20,313 nt of DNA, taken from the NCBI GenBank assembly GCA_038254585.1, contig JBBSGA010000079.1, positions 1 to 20,313 of the forward strand. Direction: 5' to 3'. Below are positions 9,601-16,569 of the stretch, piece after piece. Position 1 is the first letter of the stretch. Each line of letters starts with the position of its first letter. A program made the translations under genes and the position numbers. The notes under the pieces are model-generated. The model had not been told where the DNA came from. It saw nothing but the letters and a program-made list of their open reading frames with translations, and did not search any database. Source of the DNA: JBBSGA01 sp038254585 (lineage in GTDB: Bacteria > Chloroflexota > Chloroflexia > Chloroflexales > Kallotenuaceae).

Positions 9601-11160
9601 ACGACGCCCGGCGTCACTCTGATCTCGCCTCCGCCGCACCATGATATCTACTCGATCGAGGATCTGGCACAGCTTATCTTCGACCTCAAGCAGATCAACC
9701 CGGCCGCCGACGTATCGGTCAAGCTGGTGGCGGAGGCGGGAGTCGGCACGATCGCCGCGGGAGTGGTCAAGGCCGGCGCGGATGTCGTCCTGATCAGCGG
9801 CCACGCTGGTGGGACGGGCGCCTCGCCACTGTCGTCGATCAAGAATGCGGGTGTGTCGTGGGAGCTTGGCTTGGCAGAGACGCAGCAGGCGCTGACGCTC
9901 AACGGCCTGCGCGAGCGGGTACGGCTGCGCACGGATGGCGGTCTGCAGACCGGCCGCGACGTGCTGATCGCGGCGATGCTGGGAGCGGATGAATTCTCGT
10001 TCGGGACGGCGGCGGTCGTGGCCGAGGGCTGCCTGATGGCGCGCACCTGCCATACCAATACCTGCCCGGTCGGCATTGCGACGCAGCGACCGGATCTGCG
10101 GGCGAAGTTCCCCGGCACACCCGAGTCGGTGATGCACTTCTTTGGCCACCTGGCGGAGGAGGTTCGCGAGTTGCTGGCAGGACTTGGCGCGCGGAGCCTG
10201 GACGAGGTAATCGGCCGGACCGAGCTACTCGAGCAGATCGTTACGGGCGACGAGCGGGCGGACAAGCTTGACCTGAGCCCGCTGCTCCAGCGCGCCGATC
10301 TCTACGGCGGCACGCGTTGGGGAGGGGACCACGAGCCCGTGCCTGTTTCCGAGCTCAACGAGCGCCTCGTGGGGCTTGCCGACACAGTGGACGACAGTGT
10401 CGAGATCGAGCTTCCAATCTCTAATATCGATCGGACAGTCGGTTCGACCTTGTCCGGGGCTATTGCTCGCCGGTGGGGTGATGCGGGTCTGCCCAGTGGC
10501 GAGATCCGGCTCCGCTTCAATGGGAGTGCAGGCCAGAGCTTCGGCGCCTTCGCGATCAAGGGCATGCACTTGGCGCTCACGGGTGAGGCGAACGACTACG
10601 TCGGCAAGGGGCTTGGCGGCGGTGAAATCGTCGTGCGGGCACCCGAGCATGCGCGCTACCGACCATCGGAGAGCACACTGATCGGCAACACGGTCCTCTA
10701 TGGTGCGACCGGGGGGACGCTGTGGGCGGCAGGACAGGCGGGGGAGCGCTTTGCCGTCCGCAACAGTGGCGCGACGGCCGTGGTCGAGGGCGTGGGTGAC
10801 CACGGCTGCGAGTACATGACCGGTGGGCTGGTCGTCGTCCTCGGCCGGACCGGGCGCAACTTCGGCGCGGGCATGACGGGCGGCCGGGCGTTCGTCTGGG
10901 ATCCGCAGGATGAGTTCCCGGGGCGGGTGAACGGCGAGCTGGTGTGCTGCGATCGGCTGGCGGACGCCGCTACGCTGCAGGAGCTGCGGCAGTTGATCGC
11001 CCGCCACGTGGAGTTGACGAGCAGCCGGCGTGGGCGTGACCTGCTGCACGCCTGGGAGCGCACGTCGGCGCAATTCTGGCAGGTCGTTCCGAAGGTGGCG
11101 ACGGCACCTGCCGTGGCGGTCGCGGAACCTGCCGAAGCGGAGCTGGTAACGGCACGGTAG
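6667..11160 (+). CDS. gltB: glutamate synthase large (alpha) subunit
   Basis: It transfers the amide nitrogen of glutamine to 2-oxoglutarate, giving two glutamates. The product has 1497 residues, normal for the family. A 20-residue propeptide precedes the amidotransferase nucleophile Cys21 (YEHDACGIGF). The class II glutaminase domain extends to about 430 and includes STNTMPTWELAQPFR and HNGEINTLAGN. A central domain follows. The FMN/synthase domain spans about 870-1200, with SNSGEGGED, SVKLVAEAGVG and SGHAGGTGASP. The [3Fe-4S] ligands are Cys1122, Cys1128 and Cys1133, with the family's 6- and 5-residue spacing. The C-terminal GXGXG beta-helix spans about 1245-1440. ATG 6667 has an excellent AAGGAGG five bases upstream. 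No gltD small subunit follows; a strong hairpin and a convergent gene come next. The electron donor subunit must be elsewhere, or the enzyme is ferredoxin-dependent. Confidence 0.97.
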   Translation: MYNAPWGPVGLYDPRYEHDACGIGFVARTDGAHNHEVLKLALGALCNLEHRGGTDADGKSGDGAGILTQLPFDLLAAELRELGLAVPPKGDLGLAQCFLPIDVGQGQAARRLIEDTLARAGITLLRWRAVPTNNAALGARALATKPALWQAVVARPESIPAGDAWERALYLARRDVRRAAGEHTLVVYLPSFSSRTVVYKGLMAGHQLSNFYLDLQNPLYRTTLAVFHQRFSTNTMPTWELAQPFRLVSHNGEINTLAGNVAAIKAREPLFDAPEWGDAVARVRGAIDAYGSDSAKLDNVLELLVRSGRDVRHALAMMVPEAWEAMNDIDPDLRAFYRYHASLLSPWDGPAALCFSDGRLVGTALDRNGLRPARFLFTDDGLVICGSEAGAVSIDDRRIVRKGRLGPGEMLVVDTASGEVFENGAIKRDLAARAPYGKWLEEYARTLDVPAAEPEPALNGKLIPFQALYGYTAEDVQVILKPMARTGHEPVGSMGDDTPVGPLTQVGRPLYPYLRQSFAQVTNPPIDPLREQLVMSVRMRLGRRGNILAERAEHAHLLEIHSPILLAHELRALSSHPEFPGKTLCAVWKPVEGEAGLRSAVANLQRAAAEAVRGGAEIIVISDRADDRAEAPIPALLAVGGVHQHLLRTGQRAQCSIVVETGEARDVHQIACLIGNGAEAVHPFLALQTVWHLADEERQREPIDSEVAQRNYVNAIEEGLRKIMSKMGIATLDSYHGAQLFEAVGLSDEIVDECLTGTATRLGGIGWADVAEDAAKAHATAWSAVDELTTLHHNGIFKWKKDGEYHAHQPAVVHAMHAAVGLKPYKGDPRDAYRAYTKLIQSRPPMAPRDLLRPRDGGLGHAVPIEEVEPVYDILRRFSTAAMSLGSTSTEAHSTIAIAMSRLGALSNSGEGGEDPARFGTESNSTIKQVASARFGVTPAYLMSARELQIKMAQGSKPGEGGQLPGHKVSDEIARIRHTTPGVTLISPPPHHDIYSIEDLAQLIFDLKQINPAADVSVKLVAEAGVGTIAAGVVKAGADVVLISGHAGGTGASPLSSIKNAGVSWELGLAETQQALTLNGLRERVRLRTDGGLQTGRDVLIAAMLGADEFSFGTAAVVAEGCLMARTCHTNTCPVGIATQRPDLRAKFPGTPESVMHFFGHLAEEVRELLAGLGARSLDEVIGRTELLEQIVTGDERADKLDLSPLLQRADLYGGTRWGGDHEPVPVSELNERLVGLADTVDDSVEIELPISNIDRTVGSTLSGAIARRWGDAGLPSGEIRLRFNGSAGQSFGAFAIKGMHLALTGEANDYVGKGLGGGEIVVRAPEHARYRPSESTLIGNTVLYGATGGTLWAAGQAGERFAVRNSGATAVVEGVGDHGCEYMTGGLVVVLGRTGRNFGAGMTGGRAFVWDPQDEFPGRVNGELVCCDRLADAATLQELRQLIARHVELTSSRRGRDLLHAWERTSAQFWQVVPKVATAPAVAVAEPAEAELVTAR

Positions 11161-11173
11161 GACGGCGACTGTT

Positions 11174-11214
11174 ACGAAGGGGAGGCACCGAAGACTTTGG
11201 TGCCTCCCCTTCGT
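11174..11214. terminator. long hairpin, probably a bidirectional terminator
   Basis: A perfect 16-pair inverted repeat, ACGAAGGGGAGGCACC at 11174-11189 and its complement at 11199-11214, with further pairing towards the loop, lies between the gltB stop and the 3' end of the convergent kinase gene. Only a short T-run (ATTT) follows on the plus strand, so termination may depend mainly on the stable stem. Its place between convergent genes supports a role for both. Confidence 0.8.
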
Positions 11215-11264
11215 ATTTGGGCGAGGCCGGCAGAAAGAAGGTCAGGCGGAGGCCTGTAGGTTAA

Positions 11265-12182
11265 TCAGCGGTCGTCGAGCAGGCGCCGAGCGAGCACCAG
11301 CCCACCCACGGCAGGATCGTCGACGTAGGTCATCGGGCCAAGTCGCAGGCGCACATGCTGTGCCAGGCCCTCGCGCAGCCGGGCGCTCGCGCCGAGCAGG
11401 CCTCCGCCGAGCGCAGCCGGCGGCCGATCGAGATCGAGACGGCGAGCCACAGCCTCAACGAGCCGTGCCAGCTCTTTGGACGCATCGTCCACTACCGCCA
11501 ACGCGTCGCGATCACCCACGGCGGCAAGGTCCAGTATGTGGCGGGCCAGCGTCGCAAGCTCCGCTCGCGACATCTCAGGACTATAGATATGCGAGACAAG
11601 CTGGGCTGGCTCCTCCAGGTTCCAATGCCGCAGGACGGTTTCGAGGATCGCGTTTGCCGATGCGCGCCCATCGGCGGTCTGTGTCGCCAGCCGTAGGGCA
11701 TGGAGCGCGATCGCATAGCCGCTCCCTTCGTCGCCGAGCTGGTAACCCCAGCCGCGGGCGCGGGTGGTCTGGCCGCCCGGCGAGCGGCCATAACAGATCG
11801 AGCCCGTGCCGCAGATGAGCGCTACGCCCCATCCCTCTCGCGTGCCGGCCGCGAGGACGAGCTCGGCGTCGTTGACGATGGCGTGCTGGCGGGCAATGTG
11901 CTGCTCGGCGAGCCAGCTTTCCCAAAGCTCACGATCGGCGGGGCGTCCAACGCCTGCGAGGCCGAAACATGCAGCAGCCAGCTGTGTTTCCGGATCGAAG
12001 CCGGCCTGACTAAGCGCGTCGCCGAGCGCCGCCCGCAGTGACGCGGTCGCGGTGGCGAAGCCTACCGACTGGTAATTGCTCGTGCCGGCAGCTCCCGCGC
12101 CGAGCAGCCGCCCATCGCGGTCCCCAACGATCGCCCGCGTCTTCGAGCCCCCGCCGTCGACACCTAGAACAAGATCGCGCAT
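11265..12182 (-). CDS. BadF/BadG/BcrA/BcrD-family ATPase, probable N-acetylhexosamine (GlcNAc/MurNAc) kinase
   Basis: The 305-residue protein belongs to the ASKHA sugar-kinase fold of the N-acetylglucosamine kinase type. Visible motifs are the phosphate-1 loop VDGGGSKTRA at 8-17, a catalytic-type aspartate in NDAEL (104-108), the phosphate-2 loop CGTGS at 124-128, the substrate-loop segment GWGYQLGDEGSGYAIALHAL at 144-163, and the adenosine loop ALGGGLLGAS at 257-266. Family members include eukaryotic NAGK and clostridial MurK, which phosphorylates both MurNAc and GlcNAc. It is divergent from the GntR gene and probably co-regulated with the ABC/NamZ operon, which supports an amino-sugar substrate. 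I chose ATG 12182 because it places the DGGGSKT loop at the usual position; an in-frame GTG at 12206 would add eight residues, and neither start has a strong ribosome site. It could also be a kinase for another sugar. Confidence 0.88.
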   Translation of the reverse strand: MRDLVLGVDGGGSKTRAIVGDRDGRLLGAGAAGTSNYQSVGFATATASLRAALGDALSQAGFDPETQLAAACFGLAGVGRPADRELWESWLAEQHIARQHAIVNDAELVLAAGTREGWGVALICGTGSICYGRSPGGQTTRARGWGYQLGDEGSGYAIALHALRLATQTADGRASANAILETVLRHWNLEEPAQLVSHIYSPEMSRAELATLARHILDLAAVGDRDALAVVDDASKELARLVEAVARRLDLDRPPAALGGGLLGASARLREGLAQHVRLRLGPMTYVDDPAVGGLVLARRLLDDR

Positions 12183-12229
12183 GTTGCTTACCGCTTGCGC
12201 TCCCACTTACCGTTCGCTCAGATGAGCTG

Positions 12230-12235
12230 AGTATA
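12230..12235 (-). promoter_or_regulatory. possible -10 box for the divergent kinase gene
   Basis: Read on the minus strand this is TATACT, 5 of 6 to consensus, about 48 bases upstream of the kinase start. The only -35-like hexamer, TTGGTA, stands at a poor 19-base spacing. Just downstream, GCTCA and TGAGC (12216-12220 and 12223-12227) form a short inverted repeat that might be an operator. Weak evidence. Confidence 0.25.
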
Positions 12236-12289
12236 TCATCCGCCCTGCGGTGGCCTACCAAGCTGGAAGCGCAGCAGGAAATCATCCTC

Positions 12290-12318
12290 TTGACGGCAAG
12301 AGTCGCCAAGGCTATAAT
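12290..12318 (+). promoter_or_regulatory. near-consensus sigma70 promoter of the GntR/ABC operon
   Basis: TTGACG at 12290-12295 (5 of 6) and a perfect TATAAT at 12313-12318 are separated by exactly 17 bases. Transcription should start near 12325. This is the strongest promoter in the window. The operator-like palindromes at 12334-12351 lie 10-27 bases downstream of that start, where a bound repressor would block elongation or open-complex escape. Confidence 0.75.
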
Positions 12319-12333
12319 CAGCGACAGATTTCC

Positions 12334-12351
12334 ATGTTGACATGTTAACAT
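12334..12351. promoter_or_regulatory. overlapping palindromes, candidate GntR operator
   Basis: ATGTTAACAT at 12342-12351 is a perfect ten-base palindrome. ATGTTGACAT at 12334-12343 is the same sequence with one central change, and the two overlap by two bases. They lie just downstream of the predicted transcription start and about 25 bases before the GntR start codon. GntR/HutC proteins bind short palindromes as dimers and often regulate themselves, so this is the best operator candidate for this regulator. Specific binding is inference. Confidence 0.5.
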
Positions 12352-12376
12352 AGACACTCGAGAGGGCAGCACCTCT

Positions 12377-13108
12377 GTGACCGCCTTACGCAATGGACCG
12401 GTGCCGCTCTACCACCAGCTTCAGCAAGCGATCCGTGATCGTGTTGCAGCTGGGGAGTGGGCGCCAGGGGATCAGATCCCGACCATTCGTGAACTGTGCG
12501 CCTTGTATGGCGTAAGCCGGATCACAGTTGCGCAGGCACTTAGTACGCTCGTACAAGAGGGCCTGCTCACGAGCCATCAAGGCAAAGGGGTCTTCGTCGC
12601 CGTACCGAAGATCGAGCAGGGGCCGGTCCGGCTCGTCAGCTTTACGGAGGAGATTGCACGGCGCGGACATACTGCTGTCAGTCGCCCTTTGAGAATGGCG
12701 CGTGCGCTGGCCACAGCAGACGTAGCGGCGCGGCTCGAGTTGAGCCCGGGCGACCCGATCGTCGTCCTCGAGCGCCTTCGGCTCGCGGATGGACAGCCGA
12801 TGGGAACGCAGAAGGCCCACCTACCTGAGCGCTTCTTCCCGGGCCTGGCGGACGTCGCCGAGCCGATCGACTCGCTCTACCGGCTCCTACAGGAGCGCTA
12901 CGGCGTTGTTCCGACGATCGCGACCGACACCTTTGAGCCGATCTCTGTCGACCGAGCTACGGCGGCATTGCTCGAAGTACGACCAGGGGCGCCTGCGTTT
13001 TCGGTCGAGCGAGTGACCCGCGACCAGCGTAGTCGCCTGATCGAGTACGTCGTGTCGGTGCTGCGCGGTGATCGCTACAAAGTGGTCCTCACTTTGGAAC
13101 GTCCGTGA
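12377..13108 (+). CDS. GntR-family (HutC subfamily) transcriptional regulator
   Basis: The 243-residue product has an N-terminal winged helix-turn-helix: PLYHQLQQAIRDRVAAGEWA at about 9-28, then PTIRELCALYGVSRITVAQA and GLLTSHQGKGVFV. A C-terminal UTRA effector domain follows (about 85-240), with LERLRLADGQPMGTQKAHLP and an ending RYKVVLTLERP typical of the HutC subfamily. The subfamily includes NagR/DasR, which sense amino-sugar phosphates, so an amino-sugar effector is plausible from context but not shown. The start is GTG 12377 with AGAGGG ten bases upstream (12361-12366). It stands first in the operon, divergent from the kinase, with promoter and palindromes directly upstream; autoregulation as a repressor is likely. 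A 171-base gap separates it from the binding-protein gene. Confidence 0.93.
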   Translation: MTALRNGPVPLYHQLQQAIRDRVAAGEWAPGDQIPTIRELCALYGVSRITVAQALSTLVQEGLLTSHQGKGVFVAVPKIEQGPVRLVSFTEEIARRGHTAVSRPLRMARALATADVAARLELSPGDPIVVLERLRLADGQPMGTQKAHLPERFFPGLADVAEPIDSLYRLLQERYGVVPTIATDTFEPISVDRATAALLEVRPGAPAFSVERVTRDQRSRLIEYVVSVLRGDRYKVVLTLERP

Positions 13109-13279
13109 GCGGCGGCACCTCGGCGCGGGTACTGACCTGCGGCTGTCGATCACTCGTGAGAAAGGAGAGCTATCGATCGCTCGGAAATTAGGCTCCTGCC
13201 TTGGCCTGTCCCAAGTTCACCGGCGGGACGCCCCGCTCGTCTATGTGTGCCCGCATTGGGCTACGAGGAGAACGTAACA

Positions 13280-14743
13280 GTGCCAACCTACAAGTTTATC
13301 TACCGCCAGGTGGCTCTCGCCGCCTGCCTGATTCTCATCGTGCCGGTTGTCGCAGCATGCGGCGGTACTCCACCGGCGACGACCCCTCCCGTAGCGCAGG
13401 CAACTGCCGCGCAAGCATCTGCCGGTAATGCAACGGCCGTGGCGCCCGCCACCAGCGCCGCCGAGGCAACCTCCGCCAGTAGCGCCACCGAGGCGCCTGC
13501 TGCCGGCAATGCGACTGCAGAAACGTCTGGCGCATCCGGCACTCCCGTGAAACTTGTCCTGCTCACGCACTGGGGTACGGCGGACTACCAGAAGATCCTC
13601 CAGCCGATCTTTGACGAGTATCATAAGCAGAACCCGAACGTCACGATTGAGCACCAGACCGTCGCCTTCGACGATCTGCTCAAGCGGATCACGACCGGAC
13701 GGCTCGGCGGCGTCGCCCCGGATATCTATCACTTCTACAATCTGTGGCTCCCGGAGTTTGCCGGCAGCGACCTGCTGTCGGACCCACCGCCCGACGTGGC
13801 GGAGGACATCAAGGCAGGCTATAGCCCGAGTACGGTCGAAGGCGTAAGCTACAACGGCCGCGCCTGGGGGTATGCCACGGAGGTTAATACCTACCAGCTG
13901 ATCTACAATAAGAAGCTGCTCAAGGATGCCGGCATCGACAAGGCGCCCGAGACCTGGGATGAGCTGCGCACTGCAGCCCAGAAGACGACCAAGAAGGGTG
14001 CGGACGGAAAAATAACTCAGGCCGGCTTCATGCTCCTCAAGGGCTGGGATTCCGGCGTCGTCCATCCGTTCAGCGCGCTCCTCTGGTCCAACGGCGGCGC
14101 TTACGTCTCGAAAGATGGGACCAAGGCCGCGTTCAACGATCCGGCTGGCGTGCAAACCCTGGAGTTGGAGCACGATCTGATCAAGAGTGGCTCGGTCGAC
14201 CTGGGGCTGGGAATGCCGGACTTCGTCGCCGGCAAGATCGCCATGACGATTATGGCCAACTGGTGGGGCGCGGACCTGCGCAAGGGAATACCGGGTGGCA
14301 TCGAAAACGTTGGCGTTGCCCCCATTCCCCACAGTGCGGGCGGCAAGTCGGCGACGCTTCAGTACAACTGGCTCTGGGGCGTGGACAAAAACAGCAAGAA
14401 CGCTGCGGAGGCGTGGAAGTTCCTCAAGTGGCTCAATAGCCCGCAGGGCGGCGGATCGACGCCGATGGGCAAGTTCCTTACCTCGGGGCTCAACGCCATT
14501 CCAGGCCGCCAGTCGGACCAAAAGGCCTATGCTGCCGAGCTCGGCGACCCCTTCGTGAAGCCGTTCGTCGACGCGTTACAGGTCGCGCACACAGAGCCGA
14601 TCATTCCGGGCGCCCAGGAGATCAAGACGGCGCTGCAGAAGCAGATCGAGGCCGCCTGGTTCGACCAGAAGGCGCCGAAGGAGGCGCTCGGCGCCGCCGC
14701 GGAAGAAGCGAATCGTATCCTGGCCGAGAAAGGCAAGCAGTAG
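13280..14743 (+). CDS. ABC transporter extracellular solute-binding lipoprotein, family 1 (sugar type)
   Basis: This is the membrane-anchored receptor of a CUT1-type sugar importer. The product has 487 residues. A signal sequence (about 8-26) ends in the lipobox VVAAC with lipidated Cys27. A low-complexity Ala/Thr/Pro/Ser linker of about 60 residues follows and holds two GNATA copies. The mature SBP_bac_1 domain starts with VKLVLLTHWGTADYQKILQP and includes DIYHFYNLWLPEF, TYQLIYNKKLLKDAGI, PETWDELRTAAQKTT and AMTIMANWWGADLRKG. I chose GTG 13280 because GAGGAG at 13265-13270 lies nine bases upstream and the signal peptide then has a normal length; an in-frame GTG at 13247 would lengthen the N-terminus by eleven residues. 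It is followed after two bases by the first permease. The ligand cannot be read from sequence; the neighbours suggest a glycan or amino-sugar oligomer. Confidence 0.93.
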   Translation: MPTYKFIYRQVALAACLILIVPVVAACGGTPPATTPPVAQATAAQASAGNATAVAPATSAAEATSASSATEAPAAGNATAETSGASGTPVKLVLLTHWGTADYQKILQPIFDEYHKQNPNVTIEHQTVAFDDLLKRITTGRLGGVAPDIYHFYNLWLPEFAGSDLLSDPPPDVAEDIKAGYSPSTVEGVSYNGRAWGYATEVNTYQLIYNKKLLKDAGIDKAPETWDELRTAAQKTTKKGADGKITQAGFMLLKGWDSGVVHPFSALLWSNGGAYVSKDGTKAAFNDPAGVQTLELEHDLIKSGSVDLGLGMPDFVAGKIAMTIMANWWGADLRKGIPGGIENVGVAPIPHSAGGKSATLQYNWLWGVDKNSKNAAEAWKFLKWLNSPQGGGSTPMGKFLTSGLNAIPGRQSDQKAYAAELGDPFVKPFVDALQVAHTEPIIPGAQEIKTALQKQIEAAWFDQKAPKEALGAAAEEANRILAEKGKQ

Positions 14744-14745
14744 CT

Positions 14746-15693
14746 GTGAGTCACGCACAGGGGGCATCCGTCGCCGGCGAGCGCCGTGGCGCCGCCCACC
14801 TGGCCGGCGCTCGCCGCTGGCGTATGCCCCCGCGCGGCTGGACGGGCTGCGCGTTCGTGCTGCCGGCGCTCCTATTCCTCGCCATCTTTGCGCTGGGGCC
14901 GTTTCTCTTTACGATCTGGGTCAGCCTGCATGACTGGAACATGTTGACGCCTGTCGCAAAGATGCCTTTTCGAGGGCTCGATAATTATCGCTATCTGCTT
15001 TTTACGGACCCACTCTTCCGCACGACATTCCTGAACACGGTCAAGTTCGCGGTAGGCAACGTGATCACCTCGATCGTGCTCGCCCTGGCGGTTGCACTCA
15101 TGCTCAATACACCGATTCGCTTCAGAGCATTCTGGCGGGCCGTCTACTTCTTACCCTACGTGACCTCCTCGGTGGCGATCTCGATCGTCTGGGCCAACCT
15201 TTACCATCCGACCTACGGATTGCTCAATGGGATCCTGGAGTTGTTGCATCTCCCGTCCCAGCGGTTCCTGGCCAGCCTCCAGGAGGCGATGCCGAGCGTG
15301 ATCGCCGTGTCCGTGTGGCACGCGGTCGGCTACTACATGATCATCTTTCTCGCCGGCCTACAGGGCATCGGAGTCGAGATCTACGAGGCAGCCAAGATCG
15401 ACGGGGCCGGCGCCTGGCAGCGTTTCTGGTCGATTACATTGCCGCTGCTGAGGCCGACCCTGCTCTTCGTGGTGGTCGTCGAAACGCTCGCCTCGCTCCA
15501 GGTTTTCGACCTACCCTTCATCTTGACTGGCGGCGGTCCGGTCAACGCGACGACCACCCTGGTCCTGTATATGTACCAGACCGCCTTCGACTTTTCGCGC
15601 ATGGGACGCGCTACCGCGATGGCGGTGATGCTGTTCCTTGTCGTCTTCGTCATCACGATCGTACAGCTGCGGCTGTTGAGAGAAAAGGAATGA
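14746..15693 (+). CDS. ABC sugar transporter permease 1 (MalF/UgpA type)
   Basis: The 315-residue inner-membrane protein has a basic cytoplasmic N-terminus of about 30 residues, then six hydrophobic segments; the first is CAFVLPALLFLAIFALGPFL. The EAA loop that docks the ATPase is EAAKIDGAGAWQRFWSITLP, beginning at Glu214. A TGGGPVNATTTLVLYMYQ segment typical of CUT1 MalF/UgpA permeases follows. The GTG start lies two bases after the stop of the binding-protein gene, and its TGA overlaps the ATG of permease 2. No ATPase gene is in the operon, so a shared MsmK/MalK-like ATPase encoded elsewhere is likely. Confidence 0.94.
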   Translation: MSHAQGASVAGERRGAAHLAGARRWRMPPRGWTGCAFVLPALLFLAIFALGPFLFTIWVSLHDWNMLTPVAKMPFRGLDNYRYLLFTDPLFRTTFLNTVKFAVGNVITSIVLALAVALMLNTPIRFRAFWRAVYFLPYVTSSVAISIVWANLYHPTYGLLNGILELLHLPSQRFLASLQEAMPSVIAVSVWHAVGYYMIIFLAGLQGIGVEIYEAAKIDGAGAWQRFWSITLPLLRPTLLFVVVVETLASLQVFDLPFILTGGGPVNATTTLVLYMYQTAFDFSRMGRATAMAVMLFLVVFVITIVQLRLLREKE

Positions 15694-16565
15694 TTGGCGT
15701 ACATCCTGCACCACGTCGTGTACGTCGACCGACGACGGCCCGAGGCATGCTGCGTGCCATCCTTACCTACGGGGGCCTGGCCTTCGGAGCGATCGTGATG
15801 TTGCTGCCCTTCGCCTGGATGATCGTCGCCTCGCTGATGGCCTCGCGGGAGATTATGGCGCGGCCGCTCGTCTGGTTTCCGGCGACGCCACAGTTCGTCA
15901 ACTACGCAAACCTGGCCAAGGCAATCCCGCTGGGCCGGATGTATCTCAACAGCCTCTTCGTGACCATCACCACGACCCTCGGGATCCTGTTTACGAGCTC
16001 GCTGGCCGGGTACGGCTTCGCGAAGTTCAGTTTTCCCGGGCGCGATCTGCTTTTCTTGATGGTTCTGGCGACGATGATGATCCCATTTTTCGTCGTGCTC
16101 ATCCCGGTCTTTTACATTGTGCGGCAGCTTGGGTGGATCGACAGCTACGCGGGTCTGATCGTCCCGAATATCGTGACGGCGTTCGGCATCTTTCTGATGC
16201 GGCAGTTCATGCTCGGTCTGCCCGACGAATTGTTGGATGCGGCGCGCATTGACGGGGCGTCGGAGATCCGAATTTACTGGCGTATTATCCTGCCGCTGGC
16301 CGGACCGGCACTCGGCGCGCTGGCGATCCTGGGCTTCGTCTACCAGTGGAACAGCTTTTTGTGGCCGCTCGTCATCATTCGCTCGCCTAAGCTTGCGACC
16401 GTTCCGATCGGCCTCAACAGCCTGCGAGTCTACGCCAGTAGTGCAGATGTTATCAATCTGCAAATGGCCGGTGCTACTCTCGGCGTTGTCCCGGTGATCC
16501 TGGTCTTCGCCCTGCTCCAGCGCTACTTCGTCCAGGGCATTGCCCTAACAGGGCTGAAAGGATAA
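15690..16565 (+). CDS. ABC sugar transporter permease 2 (MalG/UgpE type)
   Basis: This is the second membrane subunit of the importer, with 291 residues. After an arginine-rich N-terminus come six hydrophobic segments. The CUT1 hallmark region NSLFVTITTTLGILFTSSLAGYGFAKF begins near residue 88, and the EAA-type loop DAARIDGASEIRIYWRIILP begins at Asp183. ATG 15690 overlaps the TGA of permease 1 (ATGA), so the two should be translated together. The open frame continues far upstream inside permease 1 but that part is a shadow. The gene ends four bases before the GNAT gene. Confidence 0.94.
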   Translation: MIGVHPAPRRVRRPTTARGMLRAILTYGGLAFGAIVMLLPFAWMIVASLMASREIMARPLVWFPATPQFVNYANLAKAIPLGRMYLNSLFVTITTTLGILFTSSLAGYGFAKFSFPGRDLLFLMVLATMMIPFFVVLIPVFYIVRQLGWIDSYAGLIVPNIVTAFGIFLMRQFMLGLPDELLDAARIDGASEIRIYWRIILPLAGPALGALAILGFVYQWNSFLWPLVIIRSPKLATVPIGLNSLRVYASSADVINLQMAGATLGVVPVILVFALLQRYFVQGIALTGLKG

Positions 16566-16569
16566 CGCA

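Noticed and set aside
13109..13279. Second promoter or operator between the GntR gene and the binding-protein gene
   Set aside because: A near direct repeat CGATCACTCG/CGATCGCTCG is present (13148-13157 and 13175-13184), but I found no paired -35/-10 hexamers and no copy of the ATGTTAACAT palindrome; nothing else is seen in this 171-base gap.
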